From contig NZ_CP090371.1 of assembly GCF_021431925.1 (NCBI RefSeq), forward strand, positions 1,116,001 through 1,180,000: a DNA stretch of 64,000 bases. The letters run 5' to 3'. Numbering within the stretch: position 1 is the stretch's first letter; each line of letters begins with the position of its first letter. Below the pieces are notes generated by a model. It did not search any database and was not told where the DNA came from. It was given only the letters and a program-made list of their open reading frames with translations. This DNA is from Halobaculum sp. CBA1158. GTDB lineage: Archaea > Halobacteriota > Halobacteria > Halobacteriales > Haloferacaceae. The position numbers and the translations under genes are program-made. Below are positions 26,787 through 33,889 of this stretch, one piece after another.

Positions 26787-27677
26787 TCACGCGTAGATCC
26801 GGGCCTCTCGACGCTCGGAATCGCCGGCCTCAGCGGGCGACGTGCCGGGGTAGTTCCTCGCTGCGGCGTGCGCCGCCGCCACGGCGTCGAGCGCGTCGTC
26901 GGTCGCGACCGCGCAGTCGCGGGCCGCGTCGTCGCCGAAGGAGACCCCGGCGGCGACGAGCGCGTCCGCGTTCCTCCGTCGGCGCTCGACGTGGCGACGT
27001 TGGCTGCCCTTGTACTCCTCCCTGACCGCCCCGTCGATCCGGTCGAACACCGCCGCGGGATACGTCTCAAGCACCGTCAGCGTCGGCTCGTCGGCGTCGA
27101 GGACGGGCGGAACTCGCACCCCGTCGCACGCGACCAGCGGCCGGAGCAGCGCCGATATCCCGTAGTAGGTCTGCGTCTTGATCCGCCAGCCTGCAGGTGC
27201 CTGTCCGCCGTGTTCGTCGTCGCTCGCGCGCCGCTCGGACAGCCCCCGCCGGTCGGCCTCGTCGGCGACGCGCCGGAACAGGTCGGCCGGGTCGCCGACG
27301 TCCTCCAGCGCGCCCCACCGATCGGGCGTCGCGGCGACGAACTCGCGCCACGTCTGTCCCTCCCGCAGCGCCCACGCCGGCAGGCCGAACGGGAAGTCGA
27401 ACCCGGCGACGACGTCGGGACCACCCCCGGCCGCGTCGTCGCCGCCGGCGACAGATCCGTTGGCGAGCCCGCGGAAGTGGTCGACGAGCGCCGGAAGCGC
27501 GTCCTCTCGGTCGGTGGAGTCGAGGCCGAGGAACTCCGCGGCCGAGGCCAGTTCCTCGACGACGAGCGCGCCGTCGCGCGGGACGCAGCGGGCCACCCAC
27601 GTCGACGCGCCGGCGGTCGTCGCGGCGGCGCTGAAGTCGAGTCCGTACACGGCGTCGACATCGGGGGCGAGTGTCAC
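26787..27677 (-). CDS. DUF429 domain protein
   Basis: This 296-residue protein belongs to the DUF429 family, predicted RNase-H-like nucleases. VYGLDFSAAATTAGAS at the N-terminus has the first acidic strand, VAGFDFPFGLP (about 90-100) the second, and ETYPAAVFDRIDG and ATDDALDAVAAAHAA the C-terminal motifs. The acidic positions in these motifs would make a metal-dependent active site. The GTG at 27677 gives a family-like N-terminus; upstream sequence lacks protein character. Biological role is unknown. It is divergent from the zinc-ribbon/Hsp20 pair. Confidence 0.85.
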   Translation of the reverse strand: MTLAPDVDAVYGLDFSAAATTAGASTWVARCVPRDGALVVEELASAAEFLGLDSTDREDALPALVDHFRGLANGSVAGGDDAAGGGPDVVAGFDFPFGLPAWALREGQTWREFVAATPDRWGALEDVGDPADLFRRVADEADRRGLSERRASDDEHGGQAPAGWRIKTQTYYGISALLRPLVACDGVRVPPVLDADEPTLTVLETYPAAVFDRIDGAVREEYKGSQRRHVERRRRNADALVAAGVSFGDDAARDCAVATDDALDAVAAAHAAARNYPGTSPAEAGDSERREARIYA

Positions 27678-27792
27678 GGCGGACGCACGGGCGCGAGCGA
27701 CAAAGCGTCGGCGGCACCCGACCGCCCGCCGGAGTCGGCAAGCCGCGCCCGGCCCCGCGTCGTTTATGCCCCGCGCGACCCAACGCGGTGAC

Positions 27793-27951
27793 ATGCCCGC
27801 CACGAAGGAGGTCAAGTGTACCAGCGGCGACTGCGAACTCGACATGTTCGAGAACCACTACACGTACGACATCGCCGACGACCACACGGTCGCGGACCTG
27901 TCGTGCCCGCTGTGCGGGGGCACCGACTGCCTGGAGGAGATCGAGCTGTAA
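27793..27951 (+). CDS. Tiny zinc-ribbon protein (DUF7559-like)
   Basis: This 52-residue protein has the pattern C-x4-C and C-x2-C-x4-C (CTSGDCELD, CPLCGGTDC), a compact zinc ribbon. From memory, haloarchaea carry a conserved family of this length, now numbered in the DUF7559 range. It starts at ATG 27793 and its stop is followed after one base by the Hsp20-like ATG, so the two are almost certainly co-transcribed. This suggests a role in protein quality control or RNA binding, but only by context. Confidence 0.8.
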   Translation: MPATKEVKCTSGDCELDMFENHYTYDIADDHTVADLSCPLCGGTDCLEEIEL

Positions 27952-27952
27952 C

Positions 27953-28552
27953 ATGAGCGAGCGAGACCCCCCCGCCGACGGCGCGAAGCGGCTCAAGGAC
28001 GTGGGCGAGTCGGCGATGAACACCGTCCTCGACCGCGTCGGCCGCGGCGTCGCGACCGTGCAGGAGAAGTCGCCGCTCGCCTACGACCTGCTGGAGTCCG
28101 AGGACGCGTTCCTCGTCGTCTTCGACGCCCCCGGCGCACAGCGAAGCGACGTGCAGGTGCGGTTCAACGACGGCGCGGTCGAAGTTCGGATCGACCGCTT
28201 CCGCGACTTCCGCGAGGGGTTCGAGATGCGCTTCCCCGGCCGCGGCCTCGCGCTCGACGGCCGCGCGGAGCTCCCGCCGGGCGCGTCCGTCGACCCCGCG
28301 GGGGCCTCCTCGACGCTGACCGAGCGCGGCACCCTCCGCGTCCGGCTTCCCAAGACGGAGGGGGGCTCCGTCGCGGTCGCGGACGCCGCAGACGAGGCGA
28401 GCGACGACGACTCCGCCGACGGCGACGACGCGGCCGACGACCCCGTCGAACTCGACCTCGGCGACGACGGGGCGGAGGGCGACGCGGCCGGCGACGACGC
28501 GGACACCACGGACGACGCGGAAGATGCAGACGAAGCAGACGACGAGGAGTAA
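27953..28552 (+). CDS. Hsp20/alpha-crystallin-like protein with acidic tail
   Basis: This 199-residue protein contains a divergent alpha-crystallin-type beta sandwich (about 45-130; AFLVVFDAPGAQRSDVQVRFNDG is the start of the core, and GTLRVRLPKT its final strands). It lacks a clear C-terminal I-x-I motif. The last 65 residues are almost entirely Asp, Ala, Glu and Gly, a disordered halophilic tail. The N-terminal 40 residues are polar and helical. It would act as an ATP-independent holdase. It follows the zinc-ribbon gene by one base. Confidence 0.8.
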   Translation: MSERDPPADGAKRLKDVGESAMNTVLDRVGRGVATVQEKSPLAYDLLESEDAFLVVFDAPGAQRSDVQVRFNDGAVEVRIDRFRDFREGFEMRFPGRGLALDGRAELPPGASVDPAGASSTLTERGTLRVRLPKTEGGSVAVADAADEASDDDSADGDDAADDPVELDLGDDGAEGDAAGDDADTTDDAEDADEADDEE

Positions 28553-28599
28553 CCCCTCGACGCTCTCGGGATCGACGCCTGACCGTCCGCCTCGCCCGA

Positions 28600-29817
28600 T
28601 CAGTCCCTCCGTTCGTCCGCCTCGACGGTCATCCCCTCGCTGATCTCGAACTCCTCGTCGCCGTCGAAGCGGCCCGGGTCGAACGCCTCGATCCCCTCGA
28701 CCGGCGCTTCCTCGCCGAGCACCTGCGCCGCGACCGCCTCGCCCGTGGCGGGCGCGCGCATGAAGCCGTGACCCTGCCAGCCGGCGGCGACGAAGACGCC
28801 GTCCGCGATCTCCCCGAGCAGCGGGTCGCCGTCGGGCGTCGCCGTGCAGAGGCCGGCCCACGCGCGCTCGACCGCCGGGTCGTGGTCGGCGCGATCACGG
28901 AGCGTCTCGCTCACCGACTCGCGGAACCAGTCGTCGGCGACGCGGTCCCAGTCGTCGGGGTCGGCCTCGACCGGCTCGGTCCCGTCGCCGGCGAGCAGTC
29001 CCGCGGGGTGCGGACGAGCGTACGCGCCCGCGGAGGCGTCGTACCACATCGGGCCGTCGTACTCGCGCCCCGAGACGAGCGCCTGCACGCGGTACGGCTT
29101 CAGCGGGATCGCGATCCCCGCCTCGGCGAGCAGGCGCTTGGTCTGCGCGCCGGCGGCGACGACGACCGCGTCGAACCGCCTGGTCACGGGAGCCTCGTCG
29201 GCGGCGGTCACCCCCGTCGGCGTCGTCGACACGGCGACTCGGCTTCCCTCGCGGATCTCGACGCCGGCGCGTTCGGCGTGCTCGGCGACCGCCTCGACGT
29301 AGCTCGCCGGATCCGTCCACCCGGCGTTCGACGCGACCGCGGCGACGGTCACGTCGTCGCTCGCGAGGCTCGGGAACCGGCTCGCCAGCGCGTCGCCGTC
29401 GAGGGTCTCCACGGCGCGACCGTGCGTCCGCATCCGCTCGGCCGCCCCCGCGACCGCCTCGGCCAGGTCGTCGTCGCCCTCGCGCGCGAGCATCACGTAC
29501 GGGCACTCCGTGAACGCGAACTCCGGGTCGCCGCTGTCGCCGTTGCCGTCGCCGTCGGCGGCCGAGCGCGACAGCTCCCGAAACCGCTCCAGGGCCCGCG
29601 CGCCGACCGCGGCGTCGACGTCCTCGGCGTAGGCGTCGTAGAGGACCCCCGCGGCCCGGCCGGACGCGCCCGAAGCGAGGTCCCCCTTCTCGAACAGCGT
29701 GACCGCCGCCCCGGCGACCGCGAGGTCGTGGGCGGCGGTGACGCCGACCGCGCCGCCGCCGACGACCGCGACTCGCAGTCCCGTCCCGGGGCCGCCGTCG
29801 GGTCCGGAACCGGCCAT
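28600..29817 (-). CDS. DAO-type FAD-dependent oxidoreductase
   Basis: This 405-residue enzyme is of the glycine/D-amino acid oxidase family. The FAD motif VAVVGGGAVGVTAAHDL (about 16-32) is followed by FEKGDLASGASGRAAGVLY, the covalent-FAD-region pattern of this group, and by a C-terminal WAGLCTATPDGDPLLGEI and VAAGWQGHGFMRAPATG. The substrate is likely an N-methylated or D-amino acid. The ATG at 29817 overlaps the creatininase stop by one base (TGATG); a GTG at 29820 is the alternative. Creatininase plus DAO pairing recalls creatine/sarcosine breakdown, but no creatinase is visible. Confidence 0.87.
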   Translation of the reverse strand: MAGSGPDGGPGTGLRVAVVGGGAVGVTAAHDLAVAGAAVTLFEKGDLASGASGRAAGVLYDAYAEDVDAAVGARALERFRELSRSAADGDGNGDSGDPEFAFTECPYVMLAREGDDDLAEAVAGAAERMRTHGRAVETLDGDALASRFPSLASDDVTVAAVASNAGWTDPASYVEAVAEHAERAGVEIREGSRVAVSTTPTGVTAADEAPVTRRFDAVVVAAGAQTKRLLAEAGIAIPLKPYRVQALVSGREYDGPMWYDASAGAYARPHPAGLLAGDGTEPVEADPDDWDRVADDWFRESVSETLRDRADHDPAVERAWAGLCTATPDGDPLLGEIADGVFVAAGWQGHGFMRAPATGEAVAAQVLGEEAPVEGIEAFDPGRFDGDEEFEISEGMTVEADERRD

Positions 29818-30584
29818 CACCGGTGCGGCTCCGGCGTCAGCGCGTCGAACGGCTGCTCGGCCAGCCAGCCGACGAGCGCGTCGAGCTCGCCGGTCGCTTG
29901 CTCGTACAGCTTCCGCCCCTTCTCGGCGGTCCCCTGGGTCGGCTCGCCCACGGCACCGGACTCGGAGAAGTCAGCCGTGTCGAAGCCGACGCTCGCGCCG
30001 TGAACCGACTTCCCCCACGAGTCGGCCGCGCCCGCCTCGGCCTCGGCCAACTTCGCCTCCCGCACGAGGTCGCTCGCGACGTGCCGGACCATGCTCGTCT
30101 CCATCGCGTCGGCGTGACCGATGCCCGACTGGTCGAACAGTTCCTCGTCGAGGCCGTCGAGGCTCGACCACCAGTTCCACGGCGCTGCGTAGGCGATCCG
30201 GTCGCCCCGGAGCCGGCGGGCCGCCCGACGGAGCGCGTCCGCGTTGCCGCCGTGGCCGTTGCAGAACACGAGCTTGCGGACGCCGTGGCTCGCGACGGAG
30301 GCGGCGATCTCGCCGACGTAGTCCTCGAACGTCTCCGGTTCGGTCCACAGCGTCCCGTCGAACTGTCTGTGGTGTGCCGAGACGCCGACCGGTACCGTCG
30401 GGAGGACGACGGCGTCGTCGCGGTCGATCCCCCGTGCGACGGCCTCGGCGGCCAGGAAGTCGGTGCCGAGCGGCAGCGCCGGGCCGTGCTGTTCGATCGA
30501 GCCGGTCGGGAGGATCGCCACCTCGACTCCGTCGTCGAACGCCTCGCCCGCGGCCGTCGTCGTCTCCTCGTGGAGCAGTCGCAT
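29817..30584 (-). CDS. Creatininase family amidohydrolase
   Basis: This 255-residue metal-dependent amidohydrolase has the family motifs PTGSIEQHGPALPLGTD (about 26-42, metal ligands Glu and His), FCNGHGGN (about 107-114) and HADAMETS. Members include creatininase, the FAPy deformylase ArfB and the MftE-type peptidase, so the exact substrate is uncertain. The start at 30584 gives MRLLHEETT. It precedes and is coupled to the DAO oxidoreductase. In haloarchaea such enzymes have been discussed in connection with riboflavin/F420 synthesis, but nothing here supports that choice over others. Confidence 0.87.
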   Translation of the reverse strand: MRLLHEETTTAAGEAFDDGVEVAILPTGSIEQHGPALPLGTDFLAAEAVARGIDRDDAVVLPTVPVGVSAHHRQFDGTLWTEPETFEDYVGEIAASVASHGVRKLVFCNGHGGNADALRRAARRLRGDRIAYAAPWNWWSSLDGLDEELFDQSGIGHADAMETSMVRHVASDLVREAKLAEAEAGAADSWGKSVHGASVGFDTADFSESGAVGEPTQGTAEKGRKLYEQATGELDALVGWLAEQPFDALTPEPHR

Positions 30585-30714
30585 ACCGGCCGGTCCGCGT
30601 GCGGAACCGTAGGCGTTCGGGTGGCGACTGGGGCGGGAACAGTCGCGAGATCGGGTGGTCGCTGCCGCGGCGGCCGTGCCCGTCGTGGCGGTCGCGGCGG
30701 CCGCGGAGGTCCCC

Positions 30715-31521
30715 TCAGCGAAGGGTGTCGACGCCGGCCGCGGGGTAGCCGACGACGTGGTCGACGCCGAGGCCCTTCAGTTCCCGAACGCGCTCGCCGA
30801 CCGCCTCGGGGTCGCCCACGATGGCGAAGTCGCGCACGGCCGCCGAGAGCACCTCGCGGGCGCGCCCAGTCGCGGCGGCGTCGGTGGCGGCGTCCTCGGG
30901 GAGCGCCTCGCGCACGGGCTTGCGGCGGGCGGCGTACCCCCCGACGGCGTCGAGGATCTCGTCTTCGTCGTCGCTGGGAACTACGGGGGCGTACAGCGCG
31001 ACCTCGCCGTCGAAGCCCGCCGCTCGCAGCGCCCGCACGTCCCGCTCGGTCGTGCGCGACAGCAGGTCGTACTGGACGCCGCCGGCCGCGAGCGCGACGC
31101 GCTCGATCCCCTCGGTGCCGACCCACGGCGTCCCGCCGGCCGAGCGGACCGCGGCCGCCGCGTCGCCGAGGCGGGGCGCGATCGCGCGCGACCGCTCGTC
31201 GTCGGTGAGGTACGCGCCGTGACCCGCCACGAGCACGCGCTCTGCGGCGTCGGGGAGCGTCGCGACCAGCGAGTCGTCGCCCCGGGGGTCGAAGCCGTCC
31301 GCGCGGACGGGGGTCGTGACCCGGAGGTCGACCTCCTCGGCGAGGGCGGCGAGCGTCTCAGTATCCGGTAGCGCCTCGCGGCCCTCGTAGTCGAGACAGA
31401 CGAGATCCACCGGGAGGTCGGCGGCGACGGAGACGTCGCACTCGGTCGGCTTGAGCGCGATCCCGTCGAGGTTCGTTCGGGCGGCGACGCCGTCTGCTGT
31501 GTGTGATGCGGTGAGTGTCAT
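30715..31521 (-). CDS. DUF7388-like / luciferase-like protein
   Basis: This 268-residue protein resembles part of a TIM-barrel luciferase-like (LLM) fold. The C-terminus, FAIVGDPEAVGERVRELKGLGVDHVVGYP, matches the final helix-strand of F420-dependent LLM enzymes, while the N-terminal part is divergent. From memory, haloarchaeal annotations place it in DUF7388. No F420-binding residues can be assigned confidently. It lies 130 bp upstream of the creatininase gene on the same strand, possibly in one transcript. The start at 31521 is the first ATG after a non-coding stretch. Confidence 0.65.
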   Translation of the reverse strand: MTLTASHTADGVAARTNLDGIALKPTECDVSVAADLPVDLVCLDYEGREALPDTETLAALAEEVDLRVTTPVRADGFDPRGDDSLVATLPDAAERVLVAGHGAYLTDDERSRAIAPRLGDAAAAVRSAGGTPWVGTEGIERVALAAGGVQYDLLSRTTERDVRALRAAGFDGEVALYAPVVPSDDEDEILDAVGGYAARRKPVREALPEDAATDAAATGRAREVLSAAVRDFAIVGDPEAVGERVRELKGLGVDHVVGYPAAGVDTLR

Positions 31522-31847
31522 CGGTGGAACGTGATTCGTCGGTCGTGATCGCCTCGGCGACCGCTCGCGTGGACGGTCGCCGGCACGGTACGTGCGTCGG
31601 ATGTCGAGCGCGTGTCGGACCGCGTCGCTGCGGGTCGCAGCGACGCCTCGCGGGAAGAACTAGGACCGTCGCGGAACGCGATCCATCGCCTGTGCGGCCA
31701 TACCGATGGGATCGGACAGTCGGAGATAAGCGTGGCGCTCGCGTCAGTATCGACTTCGGCGGCACTCCGAGGCCCCCACCGACACTCACAACTCACAATC
31801 TCCCCGTACTAACCGTGTTTAACCTGTCTATACAGCCGCTCGTCCCG
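31522..31847. other. Intergenic stretch without a gene
   Basis: This 326-bp region between the DUF7388-like start and the toxin stop shows no convincing frame. It contains the left copy of a direct repeat (31763-31786) and becomes noticeably richer in A and T from about 31785, with TTTAACCTGTCTATACAG near 31817-31834 resembling a promoter-like or degraded sequence. It should also contain the promoter of the DUF7388-like gene, but I see no clear TATA box at the expected distance. Confidence 0.6.
31763..31786. repeat. Left direct repeat flanking the toxin-antitoxin region
   Basis: CACTCCGAGGCCC-CC-ACCGACACT here matches the copy at 32767-32788 except for two extra C bases. The pair encloses about 980 bp carrying the toxin-antitoxin genes. 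This is the arrangement of an attachment site or target duplication, though chance duplication cannot be excluded. Confidence 0.6.
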
Positions 31848-32318
31848 TTACTGCTCGTCCAGCATCCGAATGCCGCGCTCCACGACCGCCTCGGTCACGA
31901 ACAGACTCGTCTCACGCTGGAGTGCTCGCATCCGCGATGCCGCTTCGTCTCTGTCGAGTACTCCACGACCGTAACCGAGCGCGATGACGCCGATGGAACC
32001 GCGTACTTCGACGTCCGTGTCGGATGCTGCCTCTCTGGCGTCGAGGTCGTCGGTCAGGAGAACGAGTCCCCGCTCCTCGGCGACCGCGATCGCGGCGCGT
32101 TCTCCGGCGTCCAGTTCTTCGGTACCGACTCGACTTTCGTCGGCTTCGACGAGTTCGTACGAGAGGTCGACCAGTCCGTCCGGAACACCACCGGCCTTGA
32201 CCTCCCTGTACACCGTCTCCGGTACAAGTACTGTGTCGAACGCCGAGAGCAGTTCGAGCGAACCCATTTCGGCGAGGTGAATGAGCGGTCCCGCGTCCGA
32301 GACAGCCGCGAGCGTCAC
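31848..32318 (-). CDS. PIN-domain toxin (DUF3368-type)
   Basis: This 156-residue PIN domain is a likely VapC-like RNase. The acidic catalytic residues fall in VSDAGPLIHLAE (Asp8), PETVYREV (Glu34), DAGERAAIAVA (Asp70/Glu73) and LLTDDLDARE (Asp90, Asp91). DAGP-LIHL is typical of the DUF3368 group. It starts at a GTG that overlaps the antitoxin stop by 4 nt (GTGA), so the toxin is translated only after the antitoxin. The surrounding DNA is lower in GC than neighbours and flanked by direct repeats, which suggests horizontal gain. Confidence 0.87.
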   Translation of the reverse strand: MTLAAVSDAGPLIHLAEMGSLELLSAFDTVLVPETVYREVKAGGVPDGLVDLSYELVEADESRVGTEELDAGERAAIAVAEERGLVLLTDDLDAREAASDTDVEVRGSIGVIALGYGRGVLDRDEAASRMRALQRETSLFVTEAVVERGIRMLDEQ

Positions 32319-32566
32319 GCGTTCAGGCCCCAGTCGATGTCCTCCTCGACGACCTCGCGCTCTCGGTCCGCTCGCTCGACTTTCGTCCGACCGACGCGCT
32401 CGATGGCCGCCTCGCGGTCGAGTTCGCCGTCGAGGTACCGTGCGAGTACGAGGTCCTCCCACAGGGTTTCGAGACCGCGTTCGAGTGCTCGTTCGAACAC
32501 CTCGGACTCCGGAAGGCCGCGAGCCTCTGCGATCTCCCGTACCCGGTCGGAAATTTCGGCGGCCAT
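32315..32566 (-). CDS. Antitoxin of the PIN-domain pair
   Basis: This 83-residue helical, acidic protein is the first gene of a two-gene toxin-antitoxin unit. ISDRVREIAEARGLPESEVFERALERGLETLWEDLVLARYL resembles a ribbon-helix-helix or UPF0175-type DNA-binding antitoxin, and the C-terminal GRTKVERADREREVVEEDIDWG would wrap the toxin. It would neutralise the PIN RNase and repress its own promoter. A TATA element at about 32589-32598 on the minus strand lies 28 nt upstream, giving a leaderless start. Its stop overlaps the toxin start. Confidence 0.82.
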   Translation of the reverse strand: MAAEISDRVREIAEARGLPESEVFERALERGLETLWEDLVLARYLDGELDREAAIERVGRTKVERADREREVVEEDIDWGLNA

Positions 32567-32588
32567 GCGGTACGATTACTCGGCAACG

Positions 32589-32598
32589 CTCATAAATC
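32589..32598 (-). promoter_or_regulatory. Toxin-antitoxin promoter
   Basis: The minus strand reads GATTTATGAG at 32589-32598, about 28 nt before the antitoxin ATG at 32566. Any autoregulatory operator should overlap this element; I see no strong palindrome in it. Confidence 0.6.
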
Positions 32599-32766
32599 CG
32601 TGTCCGCCACCCGATGAGAATCTGACCGGGCCTATGTCGAAAGGGTCGATCCGGTCACATTGGGACTCACGGAGAGTGGCTAGATTCTGATCAAACAGTC
32701 TATGGACACGGGAACTCGCCTGAGATTTGGTGAAAGATCCATTTACTATCAGGCATAAACACTTGA

Positions 32767-32788
32767 CACTCCGAGGCCCACCGACACT
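32767..32788. repeat. Right direct repeat flanking the toxin-antitoxin region
   Basis: CACTCCGAGGCCC-ACCGACACT matches the left copy at 31763-31786 with a 2-bp gap. It is followed by GC-rich sequence typical of the rest of the window, while the 150 bp before it are AT-richer. An 11-bp imperfect inverted repeat (32613-32623 and 32682-32692) lies between the antitoxin and this copy. Confidence 0.6.
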
Positions 32789-32833
32789 TCGCGGGGCCGT
32801 GGCTTCTTCAGGCCGGACCGACGAGAGGGGATC

Positions 32834-32998
32834 ATGTCCGACGCAGGCGGGGCCGACCGCGGATCGATCGTCACGACGGGCGGCGACTCGATCACAGAAC
32901 GCTTCGGGAGCGCCGACGGGTGGGTCAAAGCCGGGGTCATCATGGCCGCGTTCCTCGTGGTGTTCTTCCTCTCGCTGGTCGCCCTCAGTTACGTGTGA
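32834..32998 (+). CDS. Tiny single-span membrane protein A
   Basis: This 54-residue protein has a polar N-terminal half (MSDAGGADRGSIVTTGGDS) and one C-terminal membrane span (about 33-53, VIMAAFLVVFFLSLVALSYV). It starts at ATG 32834. From memory, similar tiny proteins are conserved in haloarchaea under hypothetical names. It is followed 45 bp downstream by another single-span protein on the same strand with a similar ending (ALVIASYV versus LVALSYV), so the two may be paralogues. Function is unknown. Confidence 0.6.
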   Translation: MSDAGGADRGSIVTTGGDSITERFGSADGWVKAGVIMAAFLVVFFLSLVALSYV

Positions 32999-33012
32999 GC
33001 GCCCGGCGACGG

Positions 33013-33020
33013 CTATTTAT
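33013..33020 (+). promoter_or_regulatory. TATA box for tiny membrane protein B
   Basis: CTATTTAT at 33013-33020 lies about 25-30 nt before the GTG at 33043, which predicts a leaderless message and supports that start codon. Confidence 0.6.
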
Positions 33021-33042
33021 CGGCCTGCCGCCTATCGCGGCC

Positions 33043-33183
33043 GTGGACATCAGCAACCTCGTCGTTGACACCGACGACGGCGGCCGCGGCGTCGTCCAGT
33101 CGAGCCGCGTCGCCTCGATCCTCGTGCTCGTCGGCCTTCTCGGGACCTTCTTTCTCGCCCTCGTGATCGCGAGCTACGTCTGA
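33043..33183 (+). CDS. Tiny single-span membrane protein B
   Basis: This 46-residue protein begins at a GTG, with a short polar segment (DISNLVVDTDDGGRG) and then one membrane span (about 24-45, ILVLVGLLGTFFLALVIASY). The well-placed TATA box supports it as a real gene despite its size. It resembles the preceding 54-residue protein in topology and C-terminal sequence. It converges on the Nudix gene after 19 bp. Function is unknown; tiny membrane proteins of this kind often accompany transporters or respiratory complexes, but no partner is evident. Confidence 0.6.
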   Translation: MDISNLVVDTDDGGRGVVQSSRVASILVLVGLLGTFFLALVIASYV

Positions 33184-33202
33184 GCGTCGCGCCCGCCACG
33201 TC

Positions 33203-33802
33203 CTACACCGGGAGGTCGGCGTCGGGGTCGACGACGCGGTCGACTTCTGCGGGCATCTCCCAGTCGGTGAGCAGTTCGAGCAGTTGGACGAGCATCCGGC
33301 CGGTCGCGCCCCAGACGGTGTAGCCGTCGACGTGGAAGAAGTGCAGACGGATGTCGCCGTAGTGGGGGTGATCGCGACGTTCGGACTCGTAGTTCTCGCG
33401 GGCGATGAGTTCCGAGACCGGAAGGATCGCGATCTCGGCGACCTCGCCGTCGTTGGGGACGTACTCCCGGTCGGGTGCCGTCGCGACGAACGGCGTCACG
33501 GCGTACTCGGAGGTGGTGCGGATGTCGTCGAGTCTCCCGACGATCTCGGGCTCGTCGGGGCGCAGGCCGATCTCCTCGTTCGCCTCCCGAAGCGCCGTCG
33601 CCGTCAGGTCCTCGTCGCCCGCCTCGACGCCGCCGCCGGGAAAGCTCATCTGCCCCGGGTGGCTCCCGAGGTGCTCGGCGCGCTTGGTGAACAGCACGTG
33701 GGGCGACCCGTCGCGCTCGACGACCGCCGCGAGCACGGCCGCGCGCCGGTCGGCGTCGGTCACGCTGACCGGAGCGTGCCGACGGACGCGCTCGAAGTCC
33801 AT
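33203..33802 (-). CDS. Nudix hydrolase, CoA pyrophosphatase-like
   Basis: This 199-residue enzyme carries the Nudix box (about 56-78, GGGVEAGDEDLTATA then LREANEEIGL), preceded by SHPGQMSFPGG, the UPF0035 motif that marks CoA diphosphatases of the NUDT7/YeaB type. It would cleave CoA or its derivatives to phosphopantetheine and 3',5'-ADP with Mg2+ or Mn2+. The ATG at 33802 (MDFERVRRHAP) or the ATG three codons earlier could be the start; both give near-identical proteins. It is 19 bp from a convergent tiny gene. Confidence 0.9.
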   Translation of the reverse strand: MDFERVRRHAPVSVTDADRRAAVLAAVVERDGSPHVLFTKRAEHLGSHPGQMSFPGGGVEAGDEDLTATALREANEEIGLRPDEPEIVGRLDDIRTTSEYAVTPFVATAPDREYVPNDGEVAEIAILPVSELIARENYESERRDHPHYGDIRLHFFHVDGYTVWGATGRMLVQLLELLTDWEMPAEVDRVVDPDADLPV

Positions 33803-33889
33803 ACCCTTCATCCTCGCCCGGCCGGCTTCAACGGTGCGGTCGTGTCAGGCCCGTCGGGGGACTCGGCGGTCGACGACGCCGTCGGCCGG

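Noticed and set aside
32599-32833. Transposase remnant next to the toxin-antitoxin pair
   Set aside because: No frame of transposase length or motif is visible; only an imperfect 11-bp inverted repeat, which alone is not enough.
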